Below are positions 7,595 through 17,294 of a DNA stretch of 64,000 nucleotides, piece by piece. Position 1 is the first letter of the stretch, and each line of letters starts with the position of its first letter. Both the position numbers and the translations under genes were made by a program. The notes under the pieces were generated by a model. The model was not told where the DNA came from, did no database searches, and saw only the letters and a list, made by a program, of their open reading frames with translations. The DNA is from Epilithonimonas zeae (GTDB taxonomy: Bacteria; Bacteroidota; Bacteroidia; Flavobacteriales; Weeksellaceae). The stretch is taken from positions 1,240,001 through 1,304,000 of the forward strand of contig NZ_CP075338.1 of the NCBI RefSeq assembly GCF_023278365.1, written 5' to 3'.

Positions 7595-10453
7595 TTACAT
7601 ATATGCTTCAATCGGCTCGCAAGTACAAACCAGATTTCTGTCACCATACGCTTCATCTACTCTTGCAACCGTCGCAAAGAATTTGTGTGTTCTCACCCAT
7701 TCCAATGGATAAGCAGCTTTCTCTCTACCGTAAGGTTTGTCCCAATTGTCAGAGATGACCAATTGCTCAGTATGAGGTGCGTTTTTCAAAACGTTGTTTG
7801 TAGCATCCGCTTCACCATTAGCAATTTCCTCAATCTCTTTTTTGATATTGATTAATGCTTCAGCAAATCTGTCAATTTCTTCCTTGTTTTCAGACTCGGT
7901 TGGTTCTATCATCAATGTCCCGGCTACAGGGAAACTCACTGTTGGCGCGTGGAAACCATAATCCATCAAACGTTTTGCAACATCTGCCACCTCAATTCCT
8001 AAAGATTTGAACTGACGGAAATCTACGATACATTCGTGCGCCACTCTGCCTTTATCATTAGCATAAAGGATTGGGAAATGCTCTGCCAAGATTTCCTTCA
8101 GATAATTAGCATTTAAGATAGCGTGTTCAGTAGCTTTCTTCAACCCTGAAGTTCCCAACATTTTGATGTAAGCATAAGAGATATTAAGAATCAATCCAGA
8201 ACCATAAGGTGCCGCAGAAATACCTTCAATTGCTTCTTTTCCACCCGTTGCGATATTAGCATTGGTTGGTAAGAAAGGAACTAAATGTTCAGCCACACAG
8301 ATTGGACCAACACCAGGACCACCACCACCGTGAGGAATGGCGAAAGTCTTATGAAGATTCAGGTGGCAAACGTCTGCTCCGATATTTCCAGGGCTTGTAA
8401 ATCCAACCTGAGCGTTCATATTTGCACCATCCATATAGATTTGTCCACCGTGTTTGTGCGTTAGTTTAGTAATTTCTTTAATATTAGCATCGAAGAAACC
8501 GTAAGTCGATGGATAAGTAATCATCACACAAGACAAATTCTCAGAATGTTGTTCTGTCTTAGCTTTGAAATCTTCAAAATTAATTTCTCCATTCTCAAGA
8601 TTCTTCACAACCACGATTTTCATTCCTGCCATTGCAGCAGAGGCCGGATTAGTTCCGTGCGCAGATTGAGGAATTAATACAATATTTCTGTGTCCTTCGC
8701 CTCTGTTTTTATGGTATTCTCTGATGACCATTAGACCTGCATATTCACCTTGAGCACCAGAGTTTGGTTGAAGAGAAGTTCCTGCAAAACCTGTGATTTC
8801 TGCCAAATCTTTCTCCAACTCTTTAATCATCGCTTGATAACCGCCTGCTTGCTCTGTTGGTACAAATGGATGCACACCACCCCATTCTCCCCAAGACAAA
8901 GGAATCATTTGAGTTGCAGCATTCAGTTTCATTGTACAAGAACCTAGAGAAATCATTGAGTGCGTCAGTGACAAATCTTTTCTCTCCAGACGTTTGATGT
9001 AACGCATCAATTCTGTCTCAGTATGATATTTGTTGAAAACTTCTTCATCCAGAATACTATCAGTTCTCAATAATTCTTCTGGAATCGAATATTCTTCTTT
9101 AAGGCTAACTTTATAACCTTGTTTTCCTTTGAACTGAGCAAAAGCTTCAATCAAATGATTTAATTTATCAACCGTCGTAGTTTCGTTAATAGAAATACTA
9201 ACAATGCCCTGAGAGAAATAATTGAGATTAATTTTCTGGTCTCTCATTTTCATTCTCAAAGACGCTTTCTCCTCCTCGTGCAGTCTGAATTTAACCGTAT
9301 CAAAAACCGGTTCCGATACGATATCATAACCTAAAATCTGTAATGCATCTCCAAGTGCATTAGTCTTATAATGGATTTGGTCAGCAATGAAATTTAAACC
9401 TTTAGGTCCGTGATAAACAGCATACATTCCAGCCATTACTGCCAAAAGAACCTGAGCTGTACAAATGTTTGAAGTTGCTCTTTCTCTTTTGATGTGCTGT
9501 TCTCTGGTTTGCAAAGCCATTCTCAATGCTCGTTTACCGTACATATCCTGAGAAACTCCGATGATTCTTCCAGGGATGTCTCTCTTGTAATCTTCTTTAC
9601 AAGTGAAAAACGCTGCGTGAGGACCACCATACCCCATAGGAATCCCAAATCTCTGCGTGGTACCAACAGCACAATCAGCGCCCATATCGGCAGGAGATTT
9701 TAGTTTCACCAAAGCCATCGGGTCACAAGCTACAACCACTTGCAAATCGAATTCTTTGTAAGAAGTAATATTGTCTGTATAATCTAGAACGATTCCGTTT
9801 TTGCCTGGATATTGCAACAAAACGCCAAAATAAGAATCATTGAATTGATGATTGATATGATTACCAACAATTACATCGATGCCAAGTCCTTCTGCTTTGG
9901 TTTTAAGGACAGAAACAGTTTGTGGAAGAACTAAATCTGAGATGAAAAACTTTGTAGAATTATTTTTCTTTTGGTCTTTAGTTCTGTTGTTGAAGAACAT
10001 ATGCATCGCTTCTGCAGCAGCCGTAGATTCGTCTAGAAGAGAAGCGTTGGCCAATGGGAAACCTGTCAAATCAGAAACTACAGTCTGGAAATTGAGTAAT
10101 GCTTCCAATCTTCCTTGTGCGATTTCCGCTTGGTAAGGCGTATAAGCTGTGTACCAGCTTGGATTTTCAAGAATATTTCTTTGGATTGGCGAAGGCAGAA
10201 TGGTATCGTTGTAACCAAATCCGATATAAGTATCGAAACCTGCATTTTTGGAAGCTAAATCTTTGGAATGTAAAAGCATCTCATACTCCGAAAGAGGCTC
10301 CGAGATATCCAGATCTTTTTCTAACCTGATAGAATCAGGAATGGTTTGTGAGATTAATTCTTCTATGCTTCCAGCCCCTACTTTCTTCAGCATTTCCGCT
10401 TTATCAGACTCATTAAGACTGATGTGACGATTTACGAATTGTTGTGTATTCAT
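7595..10453 (-). CDS. gcvP: glycine dehydrogenase (decarboxylating), P protein
   Basis: GcvP is the PLP-dependent P protein of the glycine cleavage system. It decarboxylates glycine and passes the aminomethyl group to lipoylated GcvH. At 952 residues it is the full-length fused form, with an N-terminal GDC-P half (TPYQAEIAQGRLEALLNFQT) and a C-terminal half with the PLP lysine in LNLHKTFAIPHGGGGPGVG (Lys ~702). gcvT and gcvH are not in the window, so in this genome the P protein gene stands apart from them. It is separated from the upstream ligase gene by 136 bases. Confidence 0.97.
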   Translation of the reverse strand: MNTQQFVNRHISLNESDKAEMLKKVGAGSIEELISQTIPDSIRLEKDLDISEPLSEYEMLLHSKDLASKNAGFDTYIGFGYNDTILPSPIQRNILENPSWYTAYTPYQAEIAQGRLEALLNFQTVVSDLTGFPLANASLLDESTAAAEAMHMFFNNRTKDQKKNNSTKFFISDLVLPQTVSVLKTKAEGLGIDVIVGNHINHQFNDSYFGVLLQYPGKNGIVLDYTDNITSYKEFDLQVVVACDPMALVKLKSPADMGADCAVGTTQRFGIPMGYGGPHAAFFTCKEDYKRDIPGRIIGVSQDMYGKRALRMALQTREQHIKRERATSNICTAQVLLAVMAGMYAVYHGPKGLNFIADQIHYKTNALGDALQILGYDIVSEPVFDTVKFRLHEEEKASLRMKMRDQKINLNYFSQGIVSISINETTTVDKLNHLIEAFAQFKGKQGYKVSLKEEYSIPEELLRTDSILDEEVFNKYHTETELMRYIKRLERKDLSLTHSMISLGSCTMKLNAATQMIPLSWGEWGGVHPFVPTEQAGGYQAMIKELEKDLAEITGFAGTSLQPNSGAQGEYAGLMVIREYHKNRGEGHRNIVLIPQSAHGTNPASAAMAGMKIVVVKNLENGEINFEDFKAKTEQHSENLSCVMITYPSTYGFFDANIKEITKLTHKHGGQIYMDGANMNAQVGFTSPGNIGADVCHLNLHKTFAIPHGGGGPGVGPICVAEHLVPFLPTNANIATGGKEAIEGISAAPYGSGLILNISYAYIKMLGTSGLKKATEHAILNANYLKEILAEHFPILYANDKGRVAHECIVDFRQFKSLGIEVADVAKRLMDYGFHAPTVSFPVAGTLMIEPTESENKEEIDRFAEALINIKKEIEEIANGEADATNNVLKNAPHTEQLVISDNWDKPYGREKAAYPLEWVRTHKFFATVARVDEAYGDRNLVCTCEPIEAYM

Positions 10454-10589
10454 TTATAAAACTTCAAATTAGATTCTTATTAATAAGGTTTGTAAATTTA
10501 ATCAATTTTTAAAAATAATTATTAAGTGTAGAATTTGATAAAATCGATCGACACCATTTTATTTGATACAAAAAATTTATTTTTAAAGG

Positions 10590-12350
10590 CTATTTATTAT
10601 ATATCGTATCAATTTTATCCGAATATTTTTGGAGAACGATATTTCGTTTAATTTTTAAGGTCGGTGTAATTTCTCCGTTTTGGATTTCAAAATCTGCAGG
10701 CATCAGGATAAATTTCTTTATTTTCTCAAAACTTGAAACATTGCTTTGAATATCGTCTATGAGTTCCTGATAAAACTTCTGAACTTTTTCATTCTCCACT
10801 ACTTCTTTCCAGTTGGTAAAAGTAACACCAAGCATTTTTATTTTTTCTTCTAATGTTTCAAAATTCGGAACAATCAAAGCAGAAACAAATGGCTTATCTT
10901 CCGCAATCAACATAATTTGGTTGATGTAGCTGTTGTTGGAAAACATATTCTCAATCGGTTGAGGCGCGATGTATTTTCCGTTCGAAGTTTTCATCAAATC
11001 TTTGATTCGATCTGTGATAGTCAGGTTTCCTTCGTTATCAAAAATACCGGCATCACCTGTTTTCATCCAGCCATCTTCGGTAAAAACTTTGGCGGTTTCT
11101 TCAGGATTTTTGTAATAACCTTTCATTATTCCGCTTCCTTTTACAAGAATCTCATTGTTCTCTCCGATTTTGATTTGAGAATCTCCCAACAACTTTCCTG
11201 CACTTCCGTATTTATATTTGGTGAATGGAAAAGCCGTCACAGTCGCCGTAGTTTCGGTCATTCCGTAACCAACAGTGATGTGAATTCCCATTGCATCAAA
11301 GAATTTCGTCACTTCTTCAGAAATCGATGCGCCACCACAAGGCATAAACCACAATCTTCCACCTAATTTGGTTTTGATTTTATTGAAAACCAAAGTGTCG
11401 GCGATTTTATATTTTTGATTTAATAAGAAAGGAATATTTTGTTGATTCCGTTTTAATTCCGAAACCTGACTTCCATTGTCGATTGCCCAAGCGAAGATTT
11501 TTTTCTTGATTGGAGAAGCAGTCGCCAGCATTTCGTTGATTCCTGCATAGATTTTTTGATAGAATCTCGGGACAGAACACATCGTGGTTGGACGAACTTC
11601 TGCCAAAGCACTGGCAATTAATTTTGGATTCTCCAAGAAACTGACTTTGGCGCCTTGAGAAAAACAGAACAATGTCCAGCTTCTTTCGAAAACGTGGCTG
11701 AGCGGCAGAAATGCCAAAGAATGTTCACCTTCAAAATTCTTGAAATCAAAAAATTTCACGTGTTTATCAAATGTGTCCTGAAAATTGCCGTGCGTAATCA
11801 TTACACCTTTCGGAATTCCGGAAGTCCCGGACGTGTAAATGATTGTTGCAACATCGTCATTCATTCTTTCGACAATGTCAAATTTATCCGAAGCATTCTC
11901 AATAAAATCCTGAAGCGTAATGGATTTATCTTTTAATTTAAAACTACTTTTTGCTGAAATAATTAGTTCAACATTTTGCGATTTGCTTAATAATTCGTGG
12001 CAAATATCGTATTGTTCTTCGTTTCCTGCTAAGATGATTTTTGGTTCAGCGTGGTGGAAAATATACTCCACCTGCTCCGTTCCGTTGGTAGAATAAATTG
12101 GAACGGTAATCGCGCCAAGACACAACGTAGCCAAATCCATCATCATCCATTCCGGCGAGTTGTCCGCAAAAATCGCTACTCTATCATCCTTTTGGACTCC
12201 AGCTTTTACAAGCGCGTTGGCTGTTTTTAAAACTGTTTTTTGGAATCTCGCCCAAGTCAGTTCCTTCCATTCATTATTTTTTTTGAATCCTACAGAAGCC
12301 TTCTGTGGAAATCTTTTGACATTCTTATTCAGAAATTCCGCAATGTTCAT
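10590..12350 (-). CDS. long-chain acyl-CoA synthetase (AMP-binding)
   Basis: This 586-residue adenylate-forming enzyme probably activates long-chain fatty acids to acyl-CoA. The P-loop-like signature IIYTSGTSGIPKGVM and the motif VGYGMTETTATVT are present, as is TGDAGIFDNEGNLTITDRIKDLMKTSNGKYIAPQ-type hinge sequence (A8 core DRIKD). The later part matches the bacterial FadD15-like branch. Its ATG overlaps the TAA of the upstream SDR gene by one base (TAATG), which indicates translational coupling and a shared operon. The exact chain length preference is not visible. Confidence 0.9.
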   Translation of the reverse strand: MNIAEFLNKNVKRFPQKASVGFKKNNEWKELTWARFQKTVLKTANALVKAGVQKDDRVAIFADNSPEWMMMDLATLCLGAITVPIYSTNGTEQVEYIFHHAEPKIILAGNEEQYDICHELLSKSQNVELIISAKSSFKLKDKSITLQDFIENASDKFDIVERMNDDVATIIYTSGTSGIPKGVMITHGNFQDTFDKHVKFFDFKNFEGEHSLAFLPLSHVFERSWTLFCFSQGAKVSFLENPKLIASALAEVRPTTMCSVPRFYQKIYAGINEMLATASPIKKKIFAWAIDNGSQVSELKRNQQNIPFLLNQKYKIADTLVFNKIKTKLGGRLWFMPCGGASISEEVTKFFDAMGIHITVGYGMTETTATVTAFPFTKYKYGSAGKLLGDSQIKIGENNEILVKGSGIMKGYYKNPEETAKVFTEDGWMKTGDAGIFDNEGNLTITDRIKDLMKTSNGKYIAPQPIENMFSNNSYINQIMLIAEDKPFVSALIVPNFETLEEKIKMLGVTFTNWKEVVENEKVQKFYQELIDDIQSNVSSFEKIKKFILMPADFEIQNGEITPTLKIKRNIVLQKYSDKIDTIYNK

Positions 12351-13360
12351 TAATTAGATTTTGAAATGCTTTCAGCATAATTTTTTAAGTGGAAATCTAC
12401 ACTTTTTTCAATTGGAATAAACTCGTAATTCAAAGTTTCACGAATTTTTTTATTGGTAATTTTCGAATCTGATTTAACAGTTTCTACATTGGTTTTGTTT
12501 GCCAATTTGAGAATCGGAATCAACCAACCAAGCAAAGTTGAAAATACTGGTAAGATATCAAGAACCGAATCCGAGATGATTTTCACAGGTTTCTTGCCAA
12601 AAACTTTTCGGACTTTATCAGAAATCGTTTTATATTTAATATTTTCGGAAGTCACAATGAATCTTTGTCCGAAAATTGATTTTTCCATCAATTCAATAGC
12701 AACATTCGCCACATCCCGGACATCGACATAAGCTGTAGAACCTGGAAACGTAAAACCGTTCGACAATTCTTTGAACAATTTTCCACTGCTGTGATTCCAG
12801 TTTCCGGAACCGATGATTAAGCCTGGGTTGATGATGACCGTATTCAAACCTTCGTATTGGGCGCGCCAAACTTCCATTTCTGAAACATATTTGGAAATCG
12901 CATAATCCGAATGGTGAAGCTTCTCATTAAAATCGGAATTTTCATCCATTTCCCCTTTTTCATTATATCCATCCAAAACAGCAATAGAACTCACGAAAAG
13001 AAACTTTTTAACTTGATTAGAATCTAAGGCGAAGAGTAATTTCTGAGTAACTTCAGAATTATTTCTGTATAATTCCTTCTCATCTTTGGGATTGAAACTT
13101 ACTTTGGCAGAACAGTGGTAAACTTCTTCAACATCTTTCAAAACATTCTCCAAAGATTCTGAATCTTCGAAATCAACATTAACCCACTCAATTTGATTGA
13201 AATAAAAATCAGGCTGGTCGGTATAAAATCGGTAAGATTCTAAAACATCTTTCAGGTTGCTGGATTTTCTTTTGGTGGCACGGACTTGTTTGCCTTTTTT
13301 CAAAAGCTCGAGAACGATAACTCTTCCCAAAATCCCCGTTGCGCCAGTTACTAAAATCAT
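12350..13360 (-). CDS. extended SDR, NAD-dependent epimerase/dehydratase family
   Basis: This is a 336-residue Rossmann protein of the extended short-chain dehydrogenase type. The nucleotide-binding motif TGATGILG sits at residues 5-12, the active site is Tyr153-x3-Lys157 (YAISK), and a Ser pair lies in FVSSIAV. The overall shape resembles dihydroflavonol reductase/3-beta-HSD-like members. It overlaps the upstream small membrane gene by four bases (ATGA) and the downstream acyl-CoA ligase gene by one base. The three form a coupled unit, which suggests lipid-related chemistry. The substrate is unknown. Confidence 0.85.
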   Translation of the reverse strand: MILVTGATGILGRVIVLELLKKGKQVRATKRKSSNLKDVLESYRFYTDQPDFYFNQIEWVNVDFEDSESLENVLKDVEEVYHCSAKVSFNPKDEKELYRNNSEVTQKLLFALDSNQVKKFLFVSSIAVLDGYNEKGEMDENSDFNEKLHHSDYAISKYVSEMEVWRAQYEGLNTVIINPGLIIGSGNWNHSSGKLFKELSNGFTFPGSTAYVDVRDVANVAIELMEKSIFGQRFIVTSENIKYKTISDKVRKVFGKKPVKIISDSVLDILPVFSTLLGWLIPILKLANKTNVETVKSDSKITNKKIRETLNYEFIPIEKSVDFHLKNYAESISKSN

Positions 13361-13617
13361 TCTATGTCAGGTGTTTGATGTCCGATATCGGATGTTTTTT
13401 TGAAAAGATTAATAATGAGAATGGAATTAACAATGGTATAAGCAACAATAACTCCGATAAAATACCACAAACTTTTGCCTTCCAAAATCAAAAAGTAATT
13501 TCCCGTTCCGGAAAGTGAATCCCGAAGTACAAAAAACAAAAGTCCTAAAAGAAAAAGATTGATTAAACCTGAAAAAATTAAAATAATCTTGTAAATAGTT
13601 TCCTGATATTTCCTCAT
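13357..13617 (-). CDS. small two-helix membrane protein
   Basis: The start at 13617 (MRKYQETIYK) gives 86 residues; an in-frame start at 13644 would add nine. Two hydrophobic segments (IILIFSGLINLFLLGLLFFVL and YFIGVIVAYTIVNSILIINLF) predict an inner-membrane hairpin. There is no recognised domain. Its stop overlaps the SDR start as ATGA, so it is part of the SDR-ligase operon. Confidence 0.65.
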   Translation of the reverse strand: MRKYQETIYKIILIFSGLINLFLLGLLFFVLRDSLSGTGNYFLILEGKSLWYFIGVIVAYTIVNSILIINLFKKTSDIGHQTPDIE

Positions 13618-13689
13618 TAAGAGATTTTTACAAAGATAATTCAATTCGGGAAAAAATCGTTTATACTTTTCTTGAAATCTATCAGTAAA

Positions 13690-14631
13690 TTAATGGGTAT
13701 TTTCTTTGATAAAATTGAAGGTTTTCTCGAACATCAATTCGTGATCAGATTCTTTGTTAAGCCCGTGATTCCCTTTTTTGATGGAAATCATTTCATTTTT
13801 AACTTGGTTTTTATCCAAAGCTTCTTTCAAGATCTCTGCCTGGGAATAAGGAACTATTTTATCCTTCGTGCCGTGAATAATCAATGTTGGAACAGAAGAA
13901 TTGCTGATGTAAGTGATTGGAGAATATACCTTCAGACGATTGACAGCCTCGTCTTTTTGTTCTTTTACATTATAACCTGTGAACCCAAAAACCAGTTTGT
14001 TTCTGATGTCATAAATCTTTGGAAAAATCAGTTTAAAAATAAAAATCATAAAACCAGGCGCTTCTGTACGGAACAATTTGTTCATATCCGCTGGTCCAAA
14101 ATAATCGATAAAATAATTGATTTTCGATGAATAATTAGGGAGACTGCTATATTCAGAAAATAGAGAATCATTGGAGTAAGCTGCAATCATCCCAATCTGT
14201 CCACCTGCCGAAGCTCCCAAAATGCCAATATTCTCCGTATCGAAATTATATTTCTCAGAATTTGCTCTAATCCAGCGAATGGCCTCTTTTGTATCTTCAA
14301 TTGGTGTCGGAAAATGAGTTTTTTCATTGAGCAAAGTATAATTGATGCTTACCACAGCATAACCTTCTTTTATAAACTTTAAGAAAAAACCACTTAGGTA
14401 ATAATCATCGCGAAGCGCTTTATCGCCTTCTGCCCAACCTCCGCCGTGGACAAAAACTAAAACCGGAGATTTTTTAGCTGTTTTTTGAGGAAGATAGATA
14501 TCAAGCTTCTGCTGAGCCGTGTCTTTTATTTTATAAGTAACATCTTTGAAATTTAAAGTTTCTGAAAGCTTTTCCTGAGCAGCGGAAATTGTCAAAATAA
14601 AGATCAGAATAAAAGAAATCGGCCATTTCAT
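13690..14631 (-). CDS. secreted alpha/beta hydrolase, BD-FAE/lipase-like
   Basis: The start at 14631 gives 313 residues with a signal peptide (MKWPISFILIFILTISAAQ); a start at 14667 would add 12 residues before it. The alpha/beta hydrolase signatures are the HGGGW oxyanion motif, the nucleophile elbow G-A-S-A-G-G with Ser141, an Asp in HGTKDKIVP and a His in GNHGL. HGGGW plus GASAGG is typical of the hormone-sensitive-lipase-like and bifunctional feruloyl/acetyl xylan esterase group. It lies in a minus-strand run of genes with gaps of about 70-80 bases on either side. Confidence 0.8.
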   Translation of the reverse strand: MKWPISFILIFILTISAAQEKLSETLNFKDVTYKIKDTAQQKLDIYLPQKTAKKSPVLVFVHGGGWAEGDKALRDDYYLSGFFLKFIKEGYAVVSINYTLLNEKTHFPTPIEDTKEAIRWIRANSEKYNFDTENIGILGASAGGQIGMIAAYSNDSLFSEYSSLPNYSSKINYFIDYFGPADMNKLFRTEAPGFMIFIFKLIFPKIYDIRNKLVFGFTGYNVKEQKDEAVNRLKVYSPITYISNSSVPTLIIHGTKDKIVPYSQAEILKEALDKNQVKNEMISIKKGNHGLNKESDHELMFEKTFNFIKENTH

Positions 14632-14714
14632 AGAGTCACAAATTAAAATATGGATTCGGTAATACAAGGCTTATACCATTACCAAATCCATATTGAATTA
14701 TATTTTTATACCGA

Positions 14715-15488
14715 CTAAAGAAGAAAATCTTTCACTGCCGCATTGAAATCGACAGGATTATTCGCCTGAACCCAATGTTCTGCATTTTTGATTTTAATAA
14801 TTTTAGAATCTGGGAATTGTTGTTTAATCAGGAACTCATCTTGAGGCAAAATATAATTGGAATTTGCGCCGCCAATGAACAAAGTTGGACCTTTAAAAAT
14901 ACCAAACTTGATGGCATTCGATACAAATTCTGTGTATTTTTCAGCTAATGTTTTTAGATTAAATCTCCAAGCTAGCTTTTTATCATCTGTCCAATACAGA
15001 TTCTTCATCAGAAACTGAATCACAAATTTTTCGTGAATATATTCGCCCAAAACGGCTTCTACATCTTGTCGGGATTCCACTTTGTCAAAATCCACACTTT
15101 GCAAAGCCTTGATAATCCCTTGATGATGTGGCGGATAGGCTTTTGGCGTAATATCTACAACAATCAGTTTTTCCAATCTTTCAGGGAAATTAATCGCAAA
15201 CTGCATAACTGCTTTTCCTCCCAAAGAATGTCCCAAAACATTAGCTTTCTGAATGTTATGAGCATCCATATAATTAGCAATATCCTGAGTCAAATCATCG
15301 TGTGACATAGAATCTGAATGAAAACTTCTGCCGTGATTTCTCAAATCTAAGATGTGAGTCGGCATCAATTCTCCAAATTCTTTTCCAAAACTTCCCCAAT
15401 TATCGAGCATTCCGAATAATCCGTGAAAAACCAAAAGTGGTGTTTCCGTTCTCTCTTCTCCGTATATTTTTGAATGTAAAATTTCCAT
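14715..15488 (-). CDS. alpha/beta fold esterase, YbfF-like
   Basis: This is a 257-residue cytoplasmic alpha/beta hydrolase without a signal peptide. The motifs are FHGLFGMLDNW near residue 21, LDLRNHGRS near 48, the nucleophile G-H-S-L-G-G with Ser88, and a His in NAEHWVQANNP near the end. The string DLRNHGRS with GHSLGGK is characteristic of the YbfF/ABHD11-like esterases. It sits 16 bases downstream of the DUF1016 nuclease gene and is probably co-transcribed with it. The natural substrate is unknown. Confidence 0.85.
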   Translation of the reverse strand: MEILHSKIYGEERTETPLLVFHGLFGMLDNWGSFGKEFGELMPTHILDLRNHGRSFHSDSMSHDDLTQDIANYMDAHNIQKANVLGHSLGGKAVMQFAINFPERLEKLIVVDITPKAYPPHHQGIIKALQSVDFDKVESRQDVEAVLGEYIHEKFVIQFLMKNLYWTDDKKLAWRFNLKTLAEKYTEFVSNAIKFGIFKGPTLFIGGANSNYILPQDEFLIKQQFPDSKIIKIKNAEHWVQANNPVDFNAAVKDFLL

Positions 15489-15504
15489 TAATATTTATTA
15501 AATT

Positions 15505-16515
15505 TTATTCGAATTGAGCATTAAAAATCTGTTTTTCTCTTTCTATTTCATTTCTCAATTCTTCTTCTGTTGGCAAAAACAATTTGTATTTTGTAGCAAA
15601 TAATTGCTCATTTCCTTTCAAGATAGAATATTTTGCAATATCGCTGTCGGTTTCTGTACAAAGCACTATTCCAATGGTTGGATTGTCGGATTCGGATTTT
15701 TCGAAATCGTCAAACATCCTCACATACATATCCATTTGACCGACATCCTGATGCGAAATTTTTGTGGTTTTCAAATCTAATAAAACAAAACATTTTAGTT
15801 TATAATTATAGAAAACCAAGTCGATATAAAACGTATTATTTTCAGTTCTGATGAGCTTTTGTCTTTCTACGAATGCAAAACCTTTTCCCAATTCCAAAAT
15901 GAATTTTTGAAGATTTTCGATTAAAGCTTTTTCTAATTCTTTTTCTGTGTAAGAAAGATTATTAGGAAGATTCAAAAATTCTAAAACCGTTGGATTTTTA
16001 ATAAATTCAAATTTATCCAATTGGAAATCTTTAGTCTTTTCTATCATTTCCCTTTCAACTTCATTTTTATTTTGACTCATTAAAAGCCTCTCAAAATAAA
16101 GTGTGGAAATATTCCTATCCAAAGTTCTAACGGTCCAATTATTTTCTGCAGCTTCTCTGAGGTAATAATTTCTGGCTTCTTTATTGTCCTGTCTCATAAT
16201 CAACCTTATATGAGACCAAGTCAATTTGGCACACAGTGTGTGCCGAATCTCTTCTTCTGGAAATGTCAGATAAAATTGTCTAAAGTTACGCAAGTTACGT
16301 TCAGAAAAACCTTTTCCAAGATTTTCCGTGAGCTCTGTGGACAGAGATTTTATAATGAATTTTCCATACTCAGCACGTTCTTCTCCATTTTGTTCTTCTT
16401 CTACAATTCTTTTTCCAACAGACCAGTAAGCTTCCACCATCGCAGAATTAATGGCAGAATAAGATTTCTGTCTCGCCAGTTCTAAGATTTTCTGGATGTC
16501 GGTAATGAAACTCAT
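15505..16515 (-). CDS. DUF1016 / YhcG-type PD-(D/E)XK nuclease
   Basis: This 336-residue protein belongs to the YhcG family. Residues ~1-150 form the DUF1016 N-terminal domain (ILELARQKSYSAINSAMVEAYW-type start, GKGFSERNLRNFRQFY). The C-terminal half is a PD-(D/E)XK-like nuclease core with FYIDLVFYN and LLDLKTTKI, where Asp replaces the more usual Glu in the E-x-K position. Relatives are often found beside type I restriction systems or in mobile islands. Here the gene lies alone between pdxJ (36 bases upstream) and an esterase (16 bases downstream). I see no methylase or specificity subunit nearby. Confidence 0.88.
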   Translation of the reverse strand: MSFITDIQKILELARQKSYSAINSAMVEAYWSVGKRIVEEEQNGEERAEYGKFIIKSLSTELTENLGKGFSERNLRNFRQFYLTFPEEEIRHTLCAKLTWSHIRLIMRQDNKEARNYYLREAAENNWTVRTLDRNISTLYFERLLMSQNKNEVEREMIEKTKDFQLDKFEFIKNPTVLEFLNLPNNLSYTEKELEKALIENLQKFILELGKGFAFVERQKLIRTENNTFYIDLVFYNYKLKCFVLLDLKTTKISHQDVGQMDMYVRMFDDFEKSESDNPTIGIVLCTETDSDIAKYSILKGNEQLFATKYKLFLPTEEELRNEIEREKQIFNAQFE

Positions 16516-16551
16516 TTTAGAAGTATAAAAATTTAATCATTAAATTATAAA

Positions 16552-17271
16552 CTACCATTTCGCCAATCGCTTCAAATAAGCTTGAACTGTATTTTCCAAA
16601 CCAAGATAAAGCGCTTCCGAAATCAATGCATGACCAATAGAAACTTCCAAAAGATTCGGAACATTATCTGCGAAATATTTTAAGTTGTCTAATGACAAAT
16701 CGTGCCCGGCATTGATTCCCAAACCAAATTCACTTGCAACTACAGCCGTTTTAAAATATGATTCTATAGCAAATTCCTTATTATCAAAATAATGTTTGGC
16801 ATAAGCTTCTGTATAAAGTTCGATTCTATCTGTTCCCGTTTCTGCAGCAAACTTTACAATTTCCGGATTTGGGTCAAGGAAAATAGACGTTCTGATTCCA
16901 GCATTTTTGAATTCCGAAATAACAGATTTCAAAAAATCTAAATTCTTTTCACAATCCCAGCCGGCGTTGGATGTTATTGCATCATCAGCATCAGGAACCA
17001 GCGTCACTTGTTCTGGTTTTACTTCCAAAACCATATCGATAAACGGACGATGTGGATTTCCCTCGATATTGAATTCCGTTGTTACCAAAGGTTTCAAATC
17101 GTAAACATCTTTTCTTGTGATATGCCTTTCGTCTGGTCTTGGATGGATTGTAATTCCCTGCGCTCCGAATCTTTCCAAATCCAAAGCAACTTGAGTTACA
17201 CTTGGAACATCGCCACCTCTTGCATTTCTCAGCGTTGCGATTTTATTGATATTGACACTAAGTTTGGTCAT
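16552..17271 (-). CDS. pdxJ: pyridoxine 5'-phosphate synthase
   Basis: PdxJ condenses 1-deoxy-xylulose 5-phosphate with 3-amino-2-oxopropyl phosphate to pyridoxine 5'-phosphate, the ring-closing step of DXP-dependent vitamin B6 synthesis. At 239 residues it has family length. It carries the opening [29 protein letters not shown] near residue 40, and a C-terminal phosphate-binding stretch with [13 protein letters not shown]. It lies 23 bases downstream of the MscS gene and probably shares its transcript. Other B6 genes are absent from the window. Confidence 0.96.
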   Translation of the reverse strand: MTKLSVNINKIATLRNARGGDVPSVTQVALDLERFGAQGITIHPRPDERHITRKDVYDLKPLVTTEFNIEGNPHRPFIDMVLEVKPEQVTLVPDADDAITSNAGWDCEKNLDFLKSVISEFKNAGIRTSIFLDPNPEIVKFAAETGTDRIELYTEAYAKHYFDNKEFAIESYFKTAVVASEFGLGINAGHDLSLDNLKYFADNVPNLLEVSIGHALISEALYLGLENTVQAYLKRLAKW

Positions 17272-17294
17272 AATTTATAAATGATAATTGATTT

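Noticed and set aside
15505-16515. A restriction-modification or other defence system around the DUF1016 gene
   Set aside because: No methylase, specificity subunit, helicase or toxin-antitoxin pair is visible in the flanking 10 kb, where all neighbours are metabolic or transport genes.
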